From: Bombilactobacillus folatiphilus
GTDB taxonomy: Bacteria > Bacillota > Bacilli > Lactobacillales > Lactobacillaceae
Length of the DNA stretch: 64,000 bases
Reading direction: 5' to 3'
Assembly (NCBI RefSeq): GCF_023380265.1
Contig: NZ_CP093366.1
Coordinates: 744,001-808,000 of the forward strand
Part shown: positions 53,728 to 62,567 of the stretch, one piece after another
Position numbering within the stretch: the stretch's first letter is position 1
Layout: the number at the start of each line of letters is the position of its first letter
The notes under the pieces: model-generated
What the model saw: the letters and a program-made list of their open reading frames with translations, nothing else
What the model was told of the DNA's origin: nothing
The model's database searches: none
Position numbers and translations under genes: made by a program

Positions 53728-55524
53728 ATGTCCAATACCAAAAAATTAATTAGTTTTGTTGGTTTAACAATTGCAATGTTCATGGGAACGTTGGATAGTA
53801 CAATTATTAATATTGCTTTGCCTAGTATTATGGATCAATTTCATGCCAGTCTGAATGATACGAGTTGGGTGACCACCATTTATACTTTAGCGTTGGCTGT
53901 GTTTATGATCACAGGTTCTAAATTAGCGGATCGTTACGGTCGCAAAAAGTTAATGCTCATTGGCTTGGTGCTCTTTGGTGGCTTTTCAGCGGCTTGTATG
54001 TTTGCACCCTCATTATTGGCTTTAATTGTTTTTAGATTTTTCCAAGGCATTGGCGGGGCGATTATCACACCAATTGTGTTGCCTATGGGGATTGAAATTT
54101 TTGGGAAAGAAAATACGTCTAAAATTTCGAGTGTCGTTGGTGCCATTACAGCGTTGGCGGCTGCTGGTGGACCACCGATTGGTGGCGTTATTTTACAATA
54201 TGGTTCCTGGCGCGGTGTGTTTGGGATTAATTTACCATTATCCATTCTTGCCCTATTAATTGTGGTCTTTTTCATTCAAGAATCATATGACAACACACTA
54301 TCTGGCAAAATTGATTGGTTTGGTATGCTGGCACTGTCTGTTTCACTAGGCGGAATTGTCTTCGGCTTGCTGGAAGGTCGACAATTAGGTTGGCATTCAG
54401 TGATTATTGTGACTAGTTTAGTAATTGGCGTTTTAGCGCTATTGGTCTTTTACCTAATTGAAAAACGCGTTGCGGAACCGTTAATTGAACTAGATCTAAT
54501 CAAGGAAAAGACTTTTACAGCATCCAGCTTAGTTTATTTTGTGACAGGCTTTTCATTAGTCTGCCCTATGTTAATTATTAATTATTTTTTACAAGATTTA
54601 CTCAATTACAGCGCACTGCATGCCGCGTTGATTATTATTCCGGTATCGTTGACGGTGGTTGTAGCGATGCCTTTGGGAACGAAAATTTTTGATGCAATGG
54701 GTGCCAAATGGGTCACAGGAATCGGACTATTATTGATTGCGGGTAGTTTAGGCTTGCTATCATTAATCAAAATGAATACCCCAACCATTATTATTGTTGT
54801 TTTTCTGATTATTAATGGTTTTGGCTTTGGTTTTTCATCGGTTTCACTTGTTGCTTCGGTCCAATATTTGCCTAAAGAAAAAACGGGGATTGGTTCGGGA
54901 ATCGTTAATTCGATGCGTCAAATTGGTACGTGTCTAGGCATGGCGTTATTGGTGACAGTTTTAAACAACAATGTTTTAAATGCGAAAAATGAAATTAGAA
55001 GTGATGCAGTTCAAACGATTCAAACCCATCGTTTGGCGCCACAGGTTCAGAATGTGGCAGAAAAAGAAGTTAAACGTCTTTTTAAAACGAATTCCAAGGG
55101 TAAAAATATTAAAACGAAAACTTCTGGTTTACAGAAAAAAATCAAACGGGTAGCTCAGCAAACTAATAATTTACCTGAACCTGCTAAAAAGAGTTCTTTA
55201 GGAATCATTTATCAAAAACAAAAAATGATGACTGATGGCACCAGAACGCTCAATACTGGTCTCACTAAATTGGTGAAAGATAGCAATAATCCTTTGTTGA
55301 CGGCGACTGGTGGTTTAGTGAAGGGACAACAGAAGATGTTGACCGGTATTAAGTTGTTGGCACAAAAGAACGAAATCAGAACCACGTTAAGGGACATTAA
55401 GAAACAAAAAAATAAAAAACTAACGGCTGCATTTAGTAAAACTTATTTACTTGCCGCGATCATTGTCTTGCTGTGTTCGCCAATTGCGTTGTTAACGGAT
55501 TATCAAAAGAAAAAAGTAGCTTAA
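53728..55524 (+). CDS. DHA2 family MFS drug exporter with a long C-terminal loop
   Basis: A 598-residue transporter with about 14 membrane segments. MFMGTLDSTIINIALPSI and GSKLADRYGRKKLMLIG are the motif C/A regions of EmrB/QacA-type proton antiporters. The last extracellular or cytosolic loop (about residues 415-570) is unusually long and strongly basic (VKRLFKTNSKGKNIKTKTSG, LQKKIKRV...). It precedes a final helix AAIIVLLCSPIALLTDY. The partner regulator TetR is just upstream. The substrate is unknown. Confidence 0.9.
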   Translation: MSNTKKLISFVGLTIAMFMGTLDSTIINIALPSIMDQFHASLNDTSWVTTIYTLALAVFMITGSKLADRYGRKKLMLIGLVLFGGFSAACMFAPSLLALIVFRFFQGIGGAIITPIVLPMGIEIFGKENTSKISSVVGAITALAAAGGPPIGGVILQYGSWRGVFGINLPLSILALLIVVFFIQESYDNTLSGKIDWFGMLALSVSLGGIVFGLLEGRQLGWHSVIIVTSLVIGVLALLVFYLIEKRVAEPLIELDLIKEKTFTASSLVYFVTGFSLVCPMLIINYFLQDLLNYSALHAALIIIPVSLTVVVAMPLGTKIFDAMGAKWVTGIGLLLIAGSLGLLSLIKMNTPTIIIVVFLIINGFGFGFSSVSLVASVQYLPKEKTGIGSGIVNSMRQIGTCLGMALLVTVLNNNVLNAKNEIRSDAVQTIQTHRLAPQVQNVAEKEVKRLFKTNSKGKNIKTKTSGLQKKIKRVAQQTNNLPEPAKKSSLGIIYQKQKMMTDGTRTLNTGLTKLVKDSNNPLLTATGGLVKGQQKMLTGIKLLAQKNEIRTTLRDIKKQKNKKLTAAFSKTYLLAAIIVLLCSPIALLTDYQKKKVA

Positions 55525-55547
55525 GTATTTAAATTAACACTTCCCAG

Positions 55548-55576
55548 AGAGCTGATGAAAATCGGCTCTTTTTTTG
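55548..55576 (+). terminator. Terminator after the MFS exporter
   Basis: 9-base arms (55548-55556 and 55561-55569) with one wobble and a GAAA loop, then seven T. The rest of 55577-55829 holds no gene. Confidence 0.85.
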
Positions 55577-55829
55577 GTTACAATTGTTCCACATCATACT
55601 TATACGGAGATTGTTATTGCTTATATATAATCTGGAAATTAATTAAATTGAAGATAAATTATTAAGTTAATTGCAAACTTTCAGCTGAGGGTTTAAGATG
55701 AAGATGATTTCGCAAACATATTATTAGCTAAAAGGATAATTAATATGTTAAAATGATAAGTTTTGTTTATTGAAAATCTGTAATCGTGATGGCGTCTTTG
55801 GTTAACATTAGTGAGAGGACAAGAGCCTG

Positions 55830-58800
55830 ATGTTTAAAAAAGTTGTGAAAGTCGTTTTACTTTTAATTTTTGTCGGTAGCGTTTTCTTATTTAAAAGATT
55901 CATTTTATCCCAAGCTGCTAATGTTCAACCAACTGTCATGATTAATACCAAAAATAAAGATGTGGTTAATTTTTTACAAAAATTACAACAATTATCTGAG
56001 AATACAATCCAAGATCAGGAAGCAACAGATCAGCCTGACCAGCACCAATTGATTAGTACGAAAGTGTCTGCCGACATTCCAGCTACGGGTGTGAGCGGAA
56101 CTGATGGAACTTGTGCATGGACTTTAGATGCAGCTGGTAATTTAACGATTAATAGCGGCACTTTAAATCAGAGTAATGATAGAGGTATTGGTTGGGACAG
56201 TGATCATTCTGGCTTTTATGCTTATAGAACGAATATTAAACAAATTGATTTTGCGGGTCCAGTCACTGCACCAGTTAATAGTCAATATTTGTTTCAGGAA
56301 ATGTCAAACCTTGTATCATTTACCAATCTGTCTAATTTCATAACAAATCAGACTGTTGATACGTCTTATATGTTTTATGACTGTCGGGGGCTAATCAAAT
56401 TGGATGTAAGTAATTTTGATACTAGTAATGTAACTAATATGTCTGGTATGTTTAGTAGTTGCAACAACGTAACTCATTTGGATGTAAGTAATTTTGATAC
56501 TAGTAATGTAACTAATATGTCTGGTATGTTTAGTAGTTGCAACAACGTAACTCATTTGGATGTAAGTGGTTTTGATACCAGTAAAGTTACGAATATGTCT
56601 AATATGTTTAGTAATTGCCGCAATACTGATCTGGATGTAAGTAATTTTGATACTAGTAATGTAACTAGTATGTCTGGTATGTTTAGTAGTTGCAACAACG
56701 TAACTCATTTGGATGTAAGTGGTTTTGATACTAGTAATGTAACTAGTATGTCTGGTATGTTTAGTAGTTGCAACAACGTAACTCATTTGGATGTAAGTAA
56801 TTTTGATACTAGTAATGTAACTAATATGTCTGGTATGTTTAGTAGTTGCAACAACGTAACTCATTTGGATGTAAGTGGTTTTGATACCAGTAAAGTTACG
56901 AATATGTCTAATATGTTTGATGGTTGCCGCAATACTGATCTGGATGTAAATGGTTTTGATACTAGTAATGTAACTAATATGTCTGGTATGTTTAGTAGTT
57001 GCAACAACGTAACTCATTTGGATGTAAGTGGTTTTGATACCAGTAAAGTGACTAATATGTCTTATATGTTTAGTATTTGTAGTCACTTAACTAGTTTAGA
57101 TTTGAGTAATTTTGATACTAGTAAAGTGACTAATATGTCTTATATGTTTCAGGATTGTAGCAAATTGCCCAAGTTAGACGTCGGCAATTTTGATACTGGT
57201 AAAGTGAACTATATGTCTGGTATGTTTTCTATGTGTTATGGTTTAACTAAATTGGATTTGAATAATTTTGATACTAGTAAAGTGACTAATATGTCTAGTA
57301 TGTTTACAGCTTGCAGTGGTTTAACTAAATTGGATTTGAGTAATTTTGATACCAGTAAAGTTACGAATATGTCTGATATGTTTGATAGTTGCACTAGATT
57401 AACTAAATTGGATTTGAATAATTTCGATACTAGTAAAGTGACTAATATGTCTGATATGTTTGATTTTTGTCCTAGTCTTTGGGGGATTCAATTTGGTTCG
57501 CAATTTATAATTCCATCCAATGTATCACCTTCTTTAGCTATGCCTACAATAGGTAATACTTTTATTGATAATGACAAAACCTATCTTGTCACTGCTGCTG
57601 CATGGCAAGATGTCGGCAATGGCAGTGACCATAAGCCTACGGGTCCTGTCTATGATAATAATCAATCACTTGTATCATCTTTAAGTTCGCCACACGCACC
57701 GTTTACTTATGTTTGGCAAAATGAGTTGCAGGATGTGAAGCCAACATTATCCAATGTATCGGTTACAGATGCAAGTACGAATCAAACTGGGACAACAACT
57801 TCCGCATTAACTTATTGTTATGATTCAGCGGTTGCTGAGTTGCCTAGTTTAACTGTGAGACTCGGGATTACCGATACCGATAGCACCAAATTTGATGTTT
57901 ACTATGGTATTGATCCTGTAACCGCTATTACGGATGCTAAAGATATCGTGAATAATGCCAATTTTCATAAGCTTCCTGCGTCTGATTTGAACCCTGGTAG
58001 TTATTCGATCACCGATCAAACTGATTTATGCCAAGTAGCTCAACCTAAGTCTGGTGGCCATCGGTTAGTCTTTTATGCTGTGACCAAAGATGCCCAAGGC
58101 GAAGCTGTTAGCCCGGGGAAGATTTCACAGCCGATGACGATTACGACCAAAGAGAATCTTTACGCTAGATTGCATTATAAGAATTCAAACGGTGTTGTCA
58201 TTAAAAGTGCTCAACCTGTTATTTTCGGAACTGCGGGTGATGTTATCAAAACTGACGGTTCTGACGATTTAATCCCTCCTTTTATTAGTCATAGGAACAC
58301 TCGTTATCAACTCAGCACTGCTAATTCATTCCCTAAAATTGATGCTACGACCTCAGCTGGCATTTCTAAAAATAATCCTAAAGATTTAGATGTCCTTTAT
58401 GACGTTGAGGGTGCGGTCACAGTTAATGCGCCGAGTCTTGATTTTGGTAAGGGGGTGCCTTTGGTTAAAAAGCAATATCACTTGCAGAAAGATTCCGCCG
58501 AAAAGTTAATTGTGACAGATACCACGGGAGCTCCTTGTTGGCAGCTATCGTTAGCGATCACACCTTTTTCAAGTGATAAGCAAAATCAAAGTATTGATGG
58601 AATTATGAATTATCAGCCTGTGGGCTTAATTGGCGCCAGTCCGATTCTGATTAGTCAATTTAATGAAACGGATGCTAATAATGTACAGACGGGTTCTGAA
58701 TGTATTACCAATATTTCGAATGGTTGGTGGCAAGATAGTCAGCAAACGAGTGGTCCGATGCTAGATATTTCGAATCAATCTGCCGAGATTATACCTGGTA

Positions 58801-58847
58801 ACTATCAAGCTACGGCGACTTGGTCGGTGGTCGATTCATTAAATTGA
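55830..58847 (+). CDS. BspA family leucine-rich repeat surface protein with WxL domain
   Basis: A 1005-residue secreted protein with an N-terminal hydrophobic signal (about residues 5-25). A domain to about residue 190 includes TDGTCAWTLDAAGNLTI. Fourteen BspA-type repeats (residues 191-552) of 25-26 residues follow, with the core LDxSxFDTSxVTxMSxMF. Beta domains come after. A C-terminal WxL-type domain (about 860-1005) has APCWQLSLAITPF and ends YQATATWSVVDSLN, which fixes such proteins non-covalently to peptidoglycan. The first eight repeats are nearly identical in DNA, so copy number may vary. Adhesion is the usual role of the family; the ligand is unknown. Confidence 0.9.
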   Translation: MFKKVVKVVLLLIFVGSVFLFKRFILSQAANVQPTVMINTKNKDVVNFLQKLQQLSENTIQDQEATDQPDQHQLISTKVSADIPATGVSGTDGTCAWTLDAAGNLTINSGTLNQSNDRGIGWDSDHSGFYAYRTNIKQIDFAGPVTAPVNSQYLFQEMSNLVSFTNLSNFITNQTVDTSYMFYDCRGLIKLDVSNFDTSNVTNMSGMFSSCNNVTHLDVSNFDTSNVTNMSGMFSSCNNVTHLDVSGFDTSKVTNMSNMFSNCRNTDLDVSNFDTSNVTSMSGMFSSCNNVTHLDVSGFDTSNVTSMSGMFSSCNNVTHLDVSNFDTSNVTNMSGMFSSCNNVTHLDVSGFDTSKVTNMSNMFDGCRNTDLDVNGFDTSNVTNMSGMFSSCNNVTHLDVSGFDTSKVTNMSYMFSICSHLTSLDLSNFDTSKVTNMSYMFQDCSKLPKLDVGNFDTGKVNYMSGMFSMCYGLTKLDLNNFDTSKVTNMSSMFTACSGLTKLDLSNFDTSKVTNMSDMFDSCTRLTKLDLNNFDTSKVTNMSDMFDFCPSLWGIQFGSQFIIPSNVSPSLAMPTIGNTFIDNDKTYLVTAAAWQDVGNGSDHKPTGPVYDNNQSLVSSLSSPHAPFTYVWQNELQDVKPTLSNVSVTDASTNQTGTTTSALTYCYDSAVAELPSLTVRLGITDTDSTKFDVYYGIDPVTAITDAKDIVNNANFHKLPASDLNPGSYSITDQTDLCQVAQPKSGGHRLVFYAVTKDAQGEAVSPGKISQPMTITTKENLYARLHYKNSNGVVIKSAQPVIFGTAGDVIKTDGSDDLIPPFISHRNTRYQLSTANSFPKIDATTSAGISKNNPKDLDVLYDVEGAVTVNAPSLDFGKGVPLVKKQYHLQKDSAEKLIVTDTTGAPCWQLSLAITPFSSDKQNQSIDGIMNYQPVGLIGASPILISQFNETDANNVQTGSECITNISNGWWQDSQQTSGPMLDISNQSAEIIPGNYQATATWSVVDSLN
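56400..57485 (+). repeat. 14 tandem 75/78-base coding repeats in the surface protein
   Basis: Twelve units are 78 bases and two are 75, filling 1086 bases exactly. Units 1-8 (to about 57017) are close to identical, differing mainly in AGTAAT/AGTGGT and in the two short CRNTD units. Units 9-14 are more diverged. The pattern suggests recent amplification of the 5' units and makes assembly of this stretch uncertain. Confidence 0.9.
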
Positions 58848-58906
58848 TGGAAGCATCACGCATTATCATCGTGTTGTTCGGATTAATTATAGAATCTGTG
58901 GAAATC

Positions 58907-58952
58907 ATAAGCCTTTTGAGCAGGCTAAATCTGGTCTGCTTAAAAGGCTTAT
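58907..58952 (+). terminator. Long hairpin after the surface protein gene
   Basis: A 17-base stem (58907-58923 with 58936-58952, one wobble) has a 12-base loop. The T run is weak, so it may be a terminator or an RNA-stability element. No gene is seen between it and 59040. Confidence 0.65.
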
Positions 58953-59110
58953 TTAGTACGGCTTTTTAGTTAATAAAATTATTTTTTAATTTATTTTAAC
59001 ACTAACTTTAATAAACGAATGATTTAATTCTTTTAAAAGGAGAATACGATTTTAATGATCTGGATAGATATTTTTATGAAATAAACCAAATAGATAGATT
59101 CGAAAATGAA

Positions 59111-59299
59111 ATGCCAGTTTATATAAATGATAAACGTAGGGATTTGTTAGAAAAGATAGCTCTAAGTAATACAACAGATTTAGAATTTGTGCGCCCTATC
59201 AAAGCTGATTTAGGAGTAATCCTTTCTAAGGAAGCGCTATTATATGAAACAAATCAGTTGCTTGCTAACAAGTGGACTACTGATCCAGAAACCGTATGA
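59111..59299 (+). CDS. Unrecognised fragment A of the 59-60 kb cluster
   Basis: 62 residues from ATG 59111 (MPVYINDKRRDLLEKIALSN...). The same frame is open upstream to 59015 and reads NDLDRYFYEINQIDRFENE, but has no start codon there. A good AAAAGGAG at 59035-59042 points to ATG 59055 in another frame. This suggests that a base was lost near 59055 and that the natural protein began there. The stop overlaps ATG 59296 (ATGA). It could be the N-terminal part of one larger protein with the next two frames. Function unknown. Confidence 0.45.
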   Translation: MPVYINDKRRDLLEKIALSNTTDLEFVRPIKADLGVILSKEALLYETNQLLANKWTTDPETV

Positions 59300-59568
59300 A
59301 CCAAGATTTGGCTGAGAAAGCTGATCTGTTAGTTATCGGTTTGTTCCAAGATTTTACTGAGAATAAAATTTTAGAGCTGCTTAATTTTGCTGACCAGAAA
59401 GATATAAATATTTACTTTTTGTTAGGTCGAGATATGTCGTCTTTGTCTTGGCTAGTAGCCAAACAGTTTTTGAGAAAGAAAAATGTTCAGCAATTGCCTA
59501 ATGGATTGTTTTCACATAAAAAAATGAATTCTTATCAGGATCAAACATCTTGGCAGATTTTACACTAA
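59296..59568 (+). CDS. Unrecognised fragment B of the 59-60 kb cluster
   Basis: 90 residues. It begins with a helix and then ADLLVIGLFQDFTENKILELLNFADQKDINIYFLLGRDMSSLSWLVAKQFL. This reads like a Rossmann-type alternation of hydrophobic strands and helices. It lacks its own ribosome binding site and begins in a 4-base overlap. Its end overlaps the next frame by 19 bases. I do not recognise the family. Confidence 0.45.
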   Translation: MNQDLAEKADLLVIGLFQDFTENKILELLNFADQKDINIYFLLGRDMSSLSWLVAKQFLRKKNVQQLPNGLFSHKKMNSYQDQTSWQILH

Positions 59569-60200
59569 GCGGCTTAAATGCAGCGCTACCATATAATGGT
59601 CCTTTTGCTCCTTCAGTTGGTCATGCAGGACAATCCTTTTTTAAAGATGCCAGTAAAGCCATCAAAACCTCAGAGATTCAATGTCAAACCTTTTTCTTTT
59701 TATCCTGCAATAATTTAATTTTTAATGATACGAAATTATATGGACCAAGATACAATTTAGTACTCAATGCTATTGATGGTTATGCTTCGACCATAGTTGC
59801 CGCGATAGGTGTTCAATCAGCAGATAATCCGGAATTAGATTTAGTCATGAAGCACGCGGGAAATAAAAATATATCACGGATGTTAAATAAAAAATTGTCC
59901 GATGTGCAACCTTTTGTATCTATTATTCATGTGGGACTACCTGAAAATAGTGAAGTTGATGGAACAACATCCGCAGCTGTTAGGTTAACTCCAACCACAA
60001 AAATTATTTTATCTAGATTGTCGTCATATATTTCTTCCATGATGCTAGGACAAGAGCATTTAATTTATAAATTAGCAAAAAACATTTTGTTTGACTTTAT
60101 GCAACGTACTCGGCGTGGAACTTTTGGTGTTTCTGATGCTGAAGCTAAAGATTTTGAATTGTCGTTGATCAATCGTGTGAACCCTTTTTCTAAAAAATAG
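59550..60200 (+). CDS. Unrecognised protein C of the 59-60 kb cluster, caspase-like motifs possible
   Basis: Up to 216 residues, starting with a TTG inside the preceding frame. Features are PSVGHAGQSFF, then FFFLSCNNLIFNDTKLYGPRYNLVLNAIDGYASTIVAAIGV. A His followed by a strand ending in Ser-Cys resembles the His...Cys arrangement of caspase-like/CHAT or gingipain-like peptidases. The match is by eye and weak. Together with fragments A and B it would give a protein of about 380 residues. A basic tail (MQRTRRGTF) precedes the stop. Confidence 0.5.
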   Translation: MADFTLSGLNAALPYNGPFAPSVGHAGQSFFKDASKAIKTSEIQCQTFFFLSCNNLIFNDTKLYGPRYNLVLNAIDGYASTIVAAIGVQSADNPELDLVMKHAGNKNISRMLNKKLSDVQPFVSIIHVGLPENSEVDGTTSAAVRLTPTTKIILSRLSSYISSMMLGQEHLIYKLAKNILFDFMQRTRRGTFGVSDAEAKDFELSLINRVNPFSKK

Positions 60201-60208
60201 CTGAATTA

Positions 60209-60400
60209 ATGATGAATAATTCAGTAGATTCACTGCAAGAATTCGATAGTTATAATGTTTATCGTTCGGTTCTAGATAAGATGAGTATTCAAAAAATGCG
60301 CTGTGAATGTGGGAATGTAGCAACTTTTTGTCAGTATTTGCCAGAAGTTAATGGGATATTTCCGGTTGCTATCGTTGTGGTGATAAGACAACAGGAATGA
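60209..60400 (+). CDS. Small protein with a CxC...C motif, unknown function
   Basis: 63 residues. The N-terminal half is polar (NSVDSLQEFDSYNVYRS). The C-terminal half has MRCECGNVATFCQYLPE and a hydrophobic end (GIFPVAIVVVIRQQE). There is a weak ribosome binding site. It overlaps the next start by 4 bases. The size and Cys-rich C-terminus would fit a peptide precursor, but no recognised maturation enzyme is present, so this is speculation. Confidence 0.5.
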   Translation: MMNNSVDSLQEFDSYNVYRSVLDKMSIQKMRCECGNVATFCQYLPEVNGIFPVAIVVVIRQQE

Positions 60401-60738
60401 AAAACATGTCTAATTTAAAATTTAGTTGTGATTCCTATAACAATGATGACTTAACGATCCATTATAGGATTGAAATTACCCCCAGTGAGAAGGGTGATAT
60501 TTATTATGGGATACAACTGCCTAGTTATGTAGAACAATATTCTACAACACAGTTTAAAGTGACTCGAATCAAAATGAAAACACCGCAGACTAAAATTATT
60601 ACTGGAGAGATTGCCTTTTCTGAGCAAACCCAGTTACAAAGTTATTATATGAAACTAATCATCGTTCAAAATGGAGGAATCCAAATCAGTAGAAGCTTTT
60701 TTAATTTGATTGAACCAAACAAAGCTAAACTAATTTGA
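60397..60738 (+). CDS. Small beta-rich protein of unknown function
   Basis: 113 residues beginning MKNMSNLKFSCDSYNNDDLTIHYRIEITPSEKGDIYYGIQLP, with alternating strands to the end and no membrane segment. It looks like a small beta-sandwich. The start is coupled to the upstream gene by an ATGA overlap; ATG 60406 is an alternative. Not recognised. Confidence 0.5.
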   Translation: MKNMSNLKFSCDSYNNDDLTIHYRIEITPSEKGDIYYGIQLPSYVEQYSTTQFKVTRIKMKTPQTKIITGEIAFSEQTQLQSYYMKLIIVQNGGIQISRSFFNLIEPNKAKLI

Positions 60739-60811
60739 TGTACAATTTATTTTGGACGTTATGGGTAATGAATAATATTGTTAATATTTGTGTTGGGAGT
60801 GGTGATACATT

Positions 60812-61351
60812 ATGTTATCTTTTGGTAGAAAACCACTATATCGACCGTTAATGGTTAGTTTTGTTATTAGTGCAGTTTGTGGTTTGTTTGTTGGTTCCGT
60901 GTTTAGATACGATTTGGGCTTTTTAACTTTTATCATTTGCTTTATTTTGGCTATTTTAAATTATGCCAGCAAGATTGATATTTTAGATGGTTTTTTAAAA
61001 ATTAAGCGCCCAAAAATTTATTACTATGATATGAGTACTTTGACGAAACGTATTCTGTTAGTGATATTTCCGTTTAGGCGGCCGCAAAATATCGATCTAA
61101 GTTCTATTGCAGATTATCAATTGCAAGGTGACTATAATAAGTTTGAGGATATCAAATTACCCTTGACCATGACTACTGCTTATGGCCTCTTTTTTCCGGC
61201 TATCTTATCAATTAAAAATTCTATGGTTTTCAATTTGTATCTTAAGAATTCAAAAGTGATTGTTATTAATTTATCAATGGACTATGTTTACTATCCTGAT
61301 GAATTTAGACAAAAGATAGATTCACTACAATCTTATTTGCCACGCAGATAG
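60812..61351 (+). CDS. Uncharacterised membrane protein, paralogue of the 26491 gene
   Basis: 179 residues from ATG 60812 (MLSFGRKPLYRPLMVS), with two hydrophobic segments (about residues 14-52) and a soluble C-terminal domain. It shares with the 26491-27027 protein, in order: ML-x-FG-x4-YRPL, YYYDM, a LxxFPF segment, TTAYG, and INLSMDYVYYPDEFRQKI. This is clear homology over the whole length. The family is unknown to me. Here it follows the unknown small-gene cluster; there it precedes a peptide exporter. Confidence 0.72.
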   Translation: MLSFGRKPLYRPLMVSFVISAVCGLFVGSVFRYDLGFLTFIICFILAILNYASKIDILDGFLKIKRPKIYYYDMSTLTKRILLVIFPFRRPQNIDLSSIADYQLQGDYNKFEDIKLPLTMTTAYGLFFPAILSIKNSMVFNLYLKNSKVIVINLSMDYVYYPDEFRQKIDSLQSYLPRR

Positions 61352-61488
61352 AGTGGTGAAAAATTGATGACAAAAAAAGTTACTTATTAATAATAAATTA
61401 TTCCGAATTCAATTCAGTATTTTATAAAAAAATGCTGTATCGTAAAAGTATGTATTCAATATTTTTTTGTTAAGGAGATAGTGTTTCG

Positions 61489-62034
61489 ATGGCCAAGTTA
61501 GATCCCCGAGTCCGGAAAACGAAATCAAGAATTCAACACGAGTTAGTATTGATGCTCAGTTATCAAGATATTAATGATATTTCTATTACTAAATTGTGTA
61601 ATCAAGCGCAAATTAACCGTTCGACTTTTTACAAGCATTACGATTCAACCCTTGAAGTCTTGGAAGAAATTGAATCTGAAGTGATTCAAAAATTTGAAGA
61701 ATATTTACGTCAACAACGTCGGAAGATTGATGTGTCCAATCGTGAACAAATGTGGACGATGTATTTACAGCTGTTGCAGTTTTATCAATCCAATCCAGAC
61801 ATGATTCAAGCTTTGTTTGTGTATCCGATCAATAAAACTTTCAAAGCAGATTTGCTCAATTTTTCGATTCAATACAATACTTATACGGATAGTTATTATC
61901 AACAAGCTTATACAATTGCGGGTGGCTTAGAGATGATTGAATTGTGGGTCAAGCGTGACTTTGATTTGTCACCGGAGCATCTTTGTCGGTTAATGATGGA
62001 GATGGGACCATTTCATGATGATTCTTCCAAGTAA
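61489..62034 (+). CDS. TetR/AcrR family regulator (DhaS-like)
   Basis: 181 residues. The N-terminal domain (RVRKTKSRIQHELVLMLSYQDINDISITKLCNQAQINRSTFYKHYDSTLEVL) is a typical TetR helix-turn-helix. The C-terminal domain (about 75-180) resembles the DhaS-type variant. AAGGAG precedes ATG 61489. No obvious target gene is adjacent; it may regulate the small anchored protein downstream or act elsewhere. Confidence 0.88.
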   Translation: MAKLDPRVRKTKSRIQHELVLMLSYQDINDISITKLCNQAQINRSTFYKHYDSTLEVLEEIESEVIQKFEEYLRQQRRKIDVSNREQMWTMYLQLLQFYQSNPDMIQALFVYPINKTFKADLLNFSIQYNTYTDSYYQQAYTIAGGLEMIELWVKRDFDLSPEHLCRLMMEMGPFHDDSSK

Positions 62035-62104
62035 AGTGCATTCTCAATTATTGTCTGCTATAATTTTCATTTAAATTATAAATTTGGTAAAGGGGTCTAG
62101 TCTT

Positions 62105-62485
62105 ATGGAAATAGGCAGTTTAGCCGAGTGGATTACTGGCATTGCAGAGGTGGCGGCCGTGGTTGTAGCTCTATTTTTACCATCTTATCAGGCTCGCAAA
62201 GCGCGCAAAGTTAGTCAGCAGCGGATAATGAATTTAGTGCGCAGCTTGTTGAATGACTTATTGTCTAAAGTTAAAGCAACTCCGGATATGGATATTGCAG
62301 CGTCTGATGAATATAGTGATTTTCAAAAGCTAGTTTCCATCTTGGCAGTTACCGATGCTGATTTAGTCAATATTGATATTTTGCGACAAATTGAGGGCTT
62401 ATTAACAGATAGCGATCGTGGAGATACAACCGAACAACTTGTCGTTAAAGTAGAAAACCTGATGAATAATTATCTGTCAAAATAG
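62105..62485 (+). CDS. Small membrane-anchored protein of unknown function
   Basis: 126 residues from ATG 62105 (AAAGGGG upstream). A hydrophobic segment (about residues 5-28, WITGIAEVAAVVVALFLP) is followed by a basic patch (QARKARKVSQQR) and a charged helical cytosolic region. N-terminus out, C-terminus in is suggested. Such short one-pass proteins often come from mobile or phage-derived regions, but nothing else nearby supports this. Confidence 0.6.
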   Translation: MEIGSLAEWITGIAEVAAVVVALFLPSYQARKARKVSQQRIMNLVRSLLNDLLSKVKATPDMDIAASDEYSDFQKLVSILAVTDADLVNIDILRQIEGLLTDSDRGDTTEQLVVKVENLMNNYLSK

Positions 62486-62514
62486 TGATTCACATCGTGT
62501 TGACTGATCTTTTC

Positions 62515-62543
62515 TTGACAAACACCAAATAATATTGTAAATT
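62515..62543 (+). promoter_or_regulatory. Promoter of the T-box leader
   Basis: TTGACA (62515-62520) is separated by 17 bases from TAAATT (62538-62543), giving a start near 62550. Confidence 0.7.
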
Positions 62544-62567
62544 GCTCATAACAATTAAAATAAAATT

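Noticed and set aside
56391..57086. 231-codon open frame on the minus strand
   Set aside because: It lies within the DNA repeats of the surface protein gene and repeats the same short pattern; it has no start context. It is a by-product of the coding repeats.
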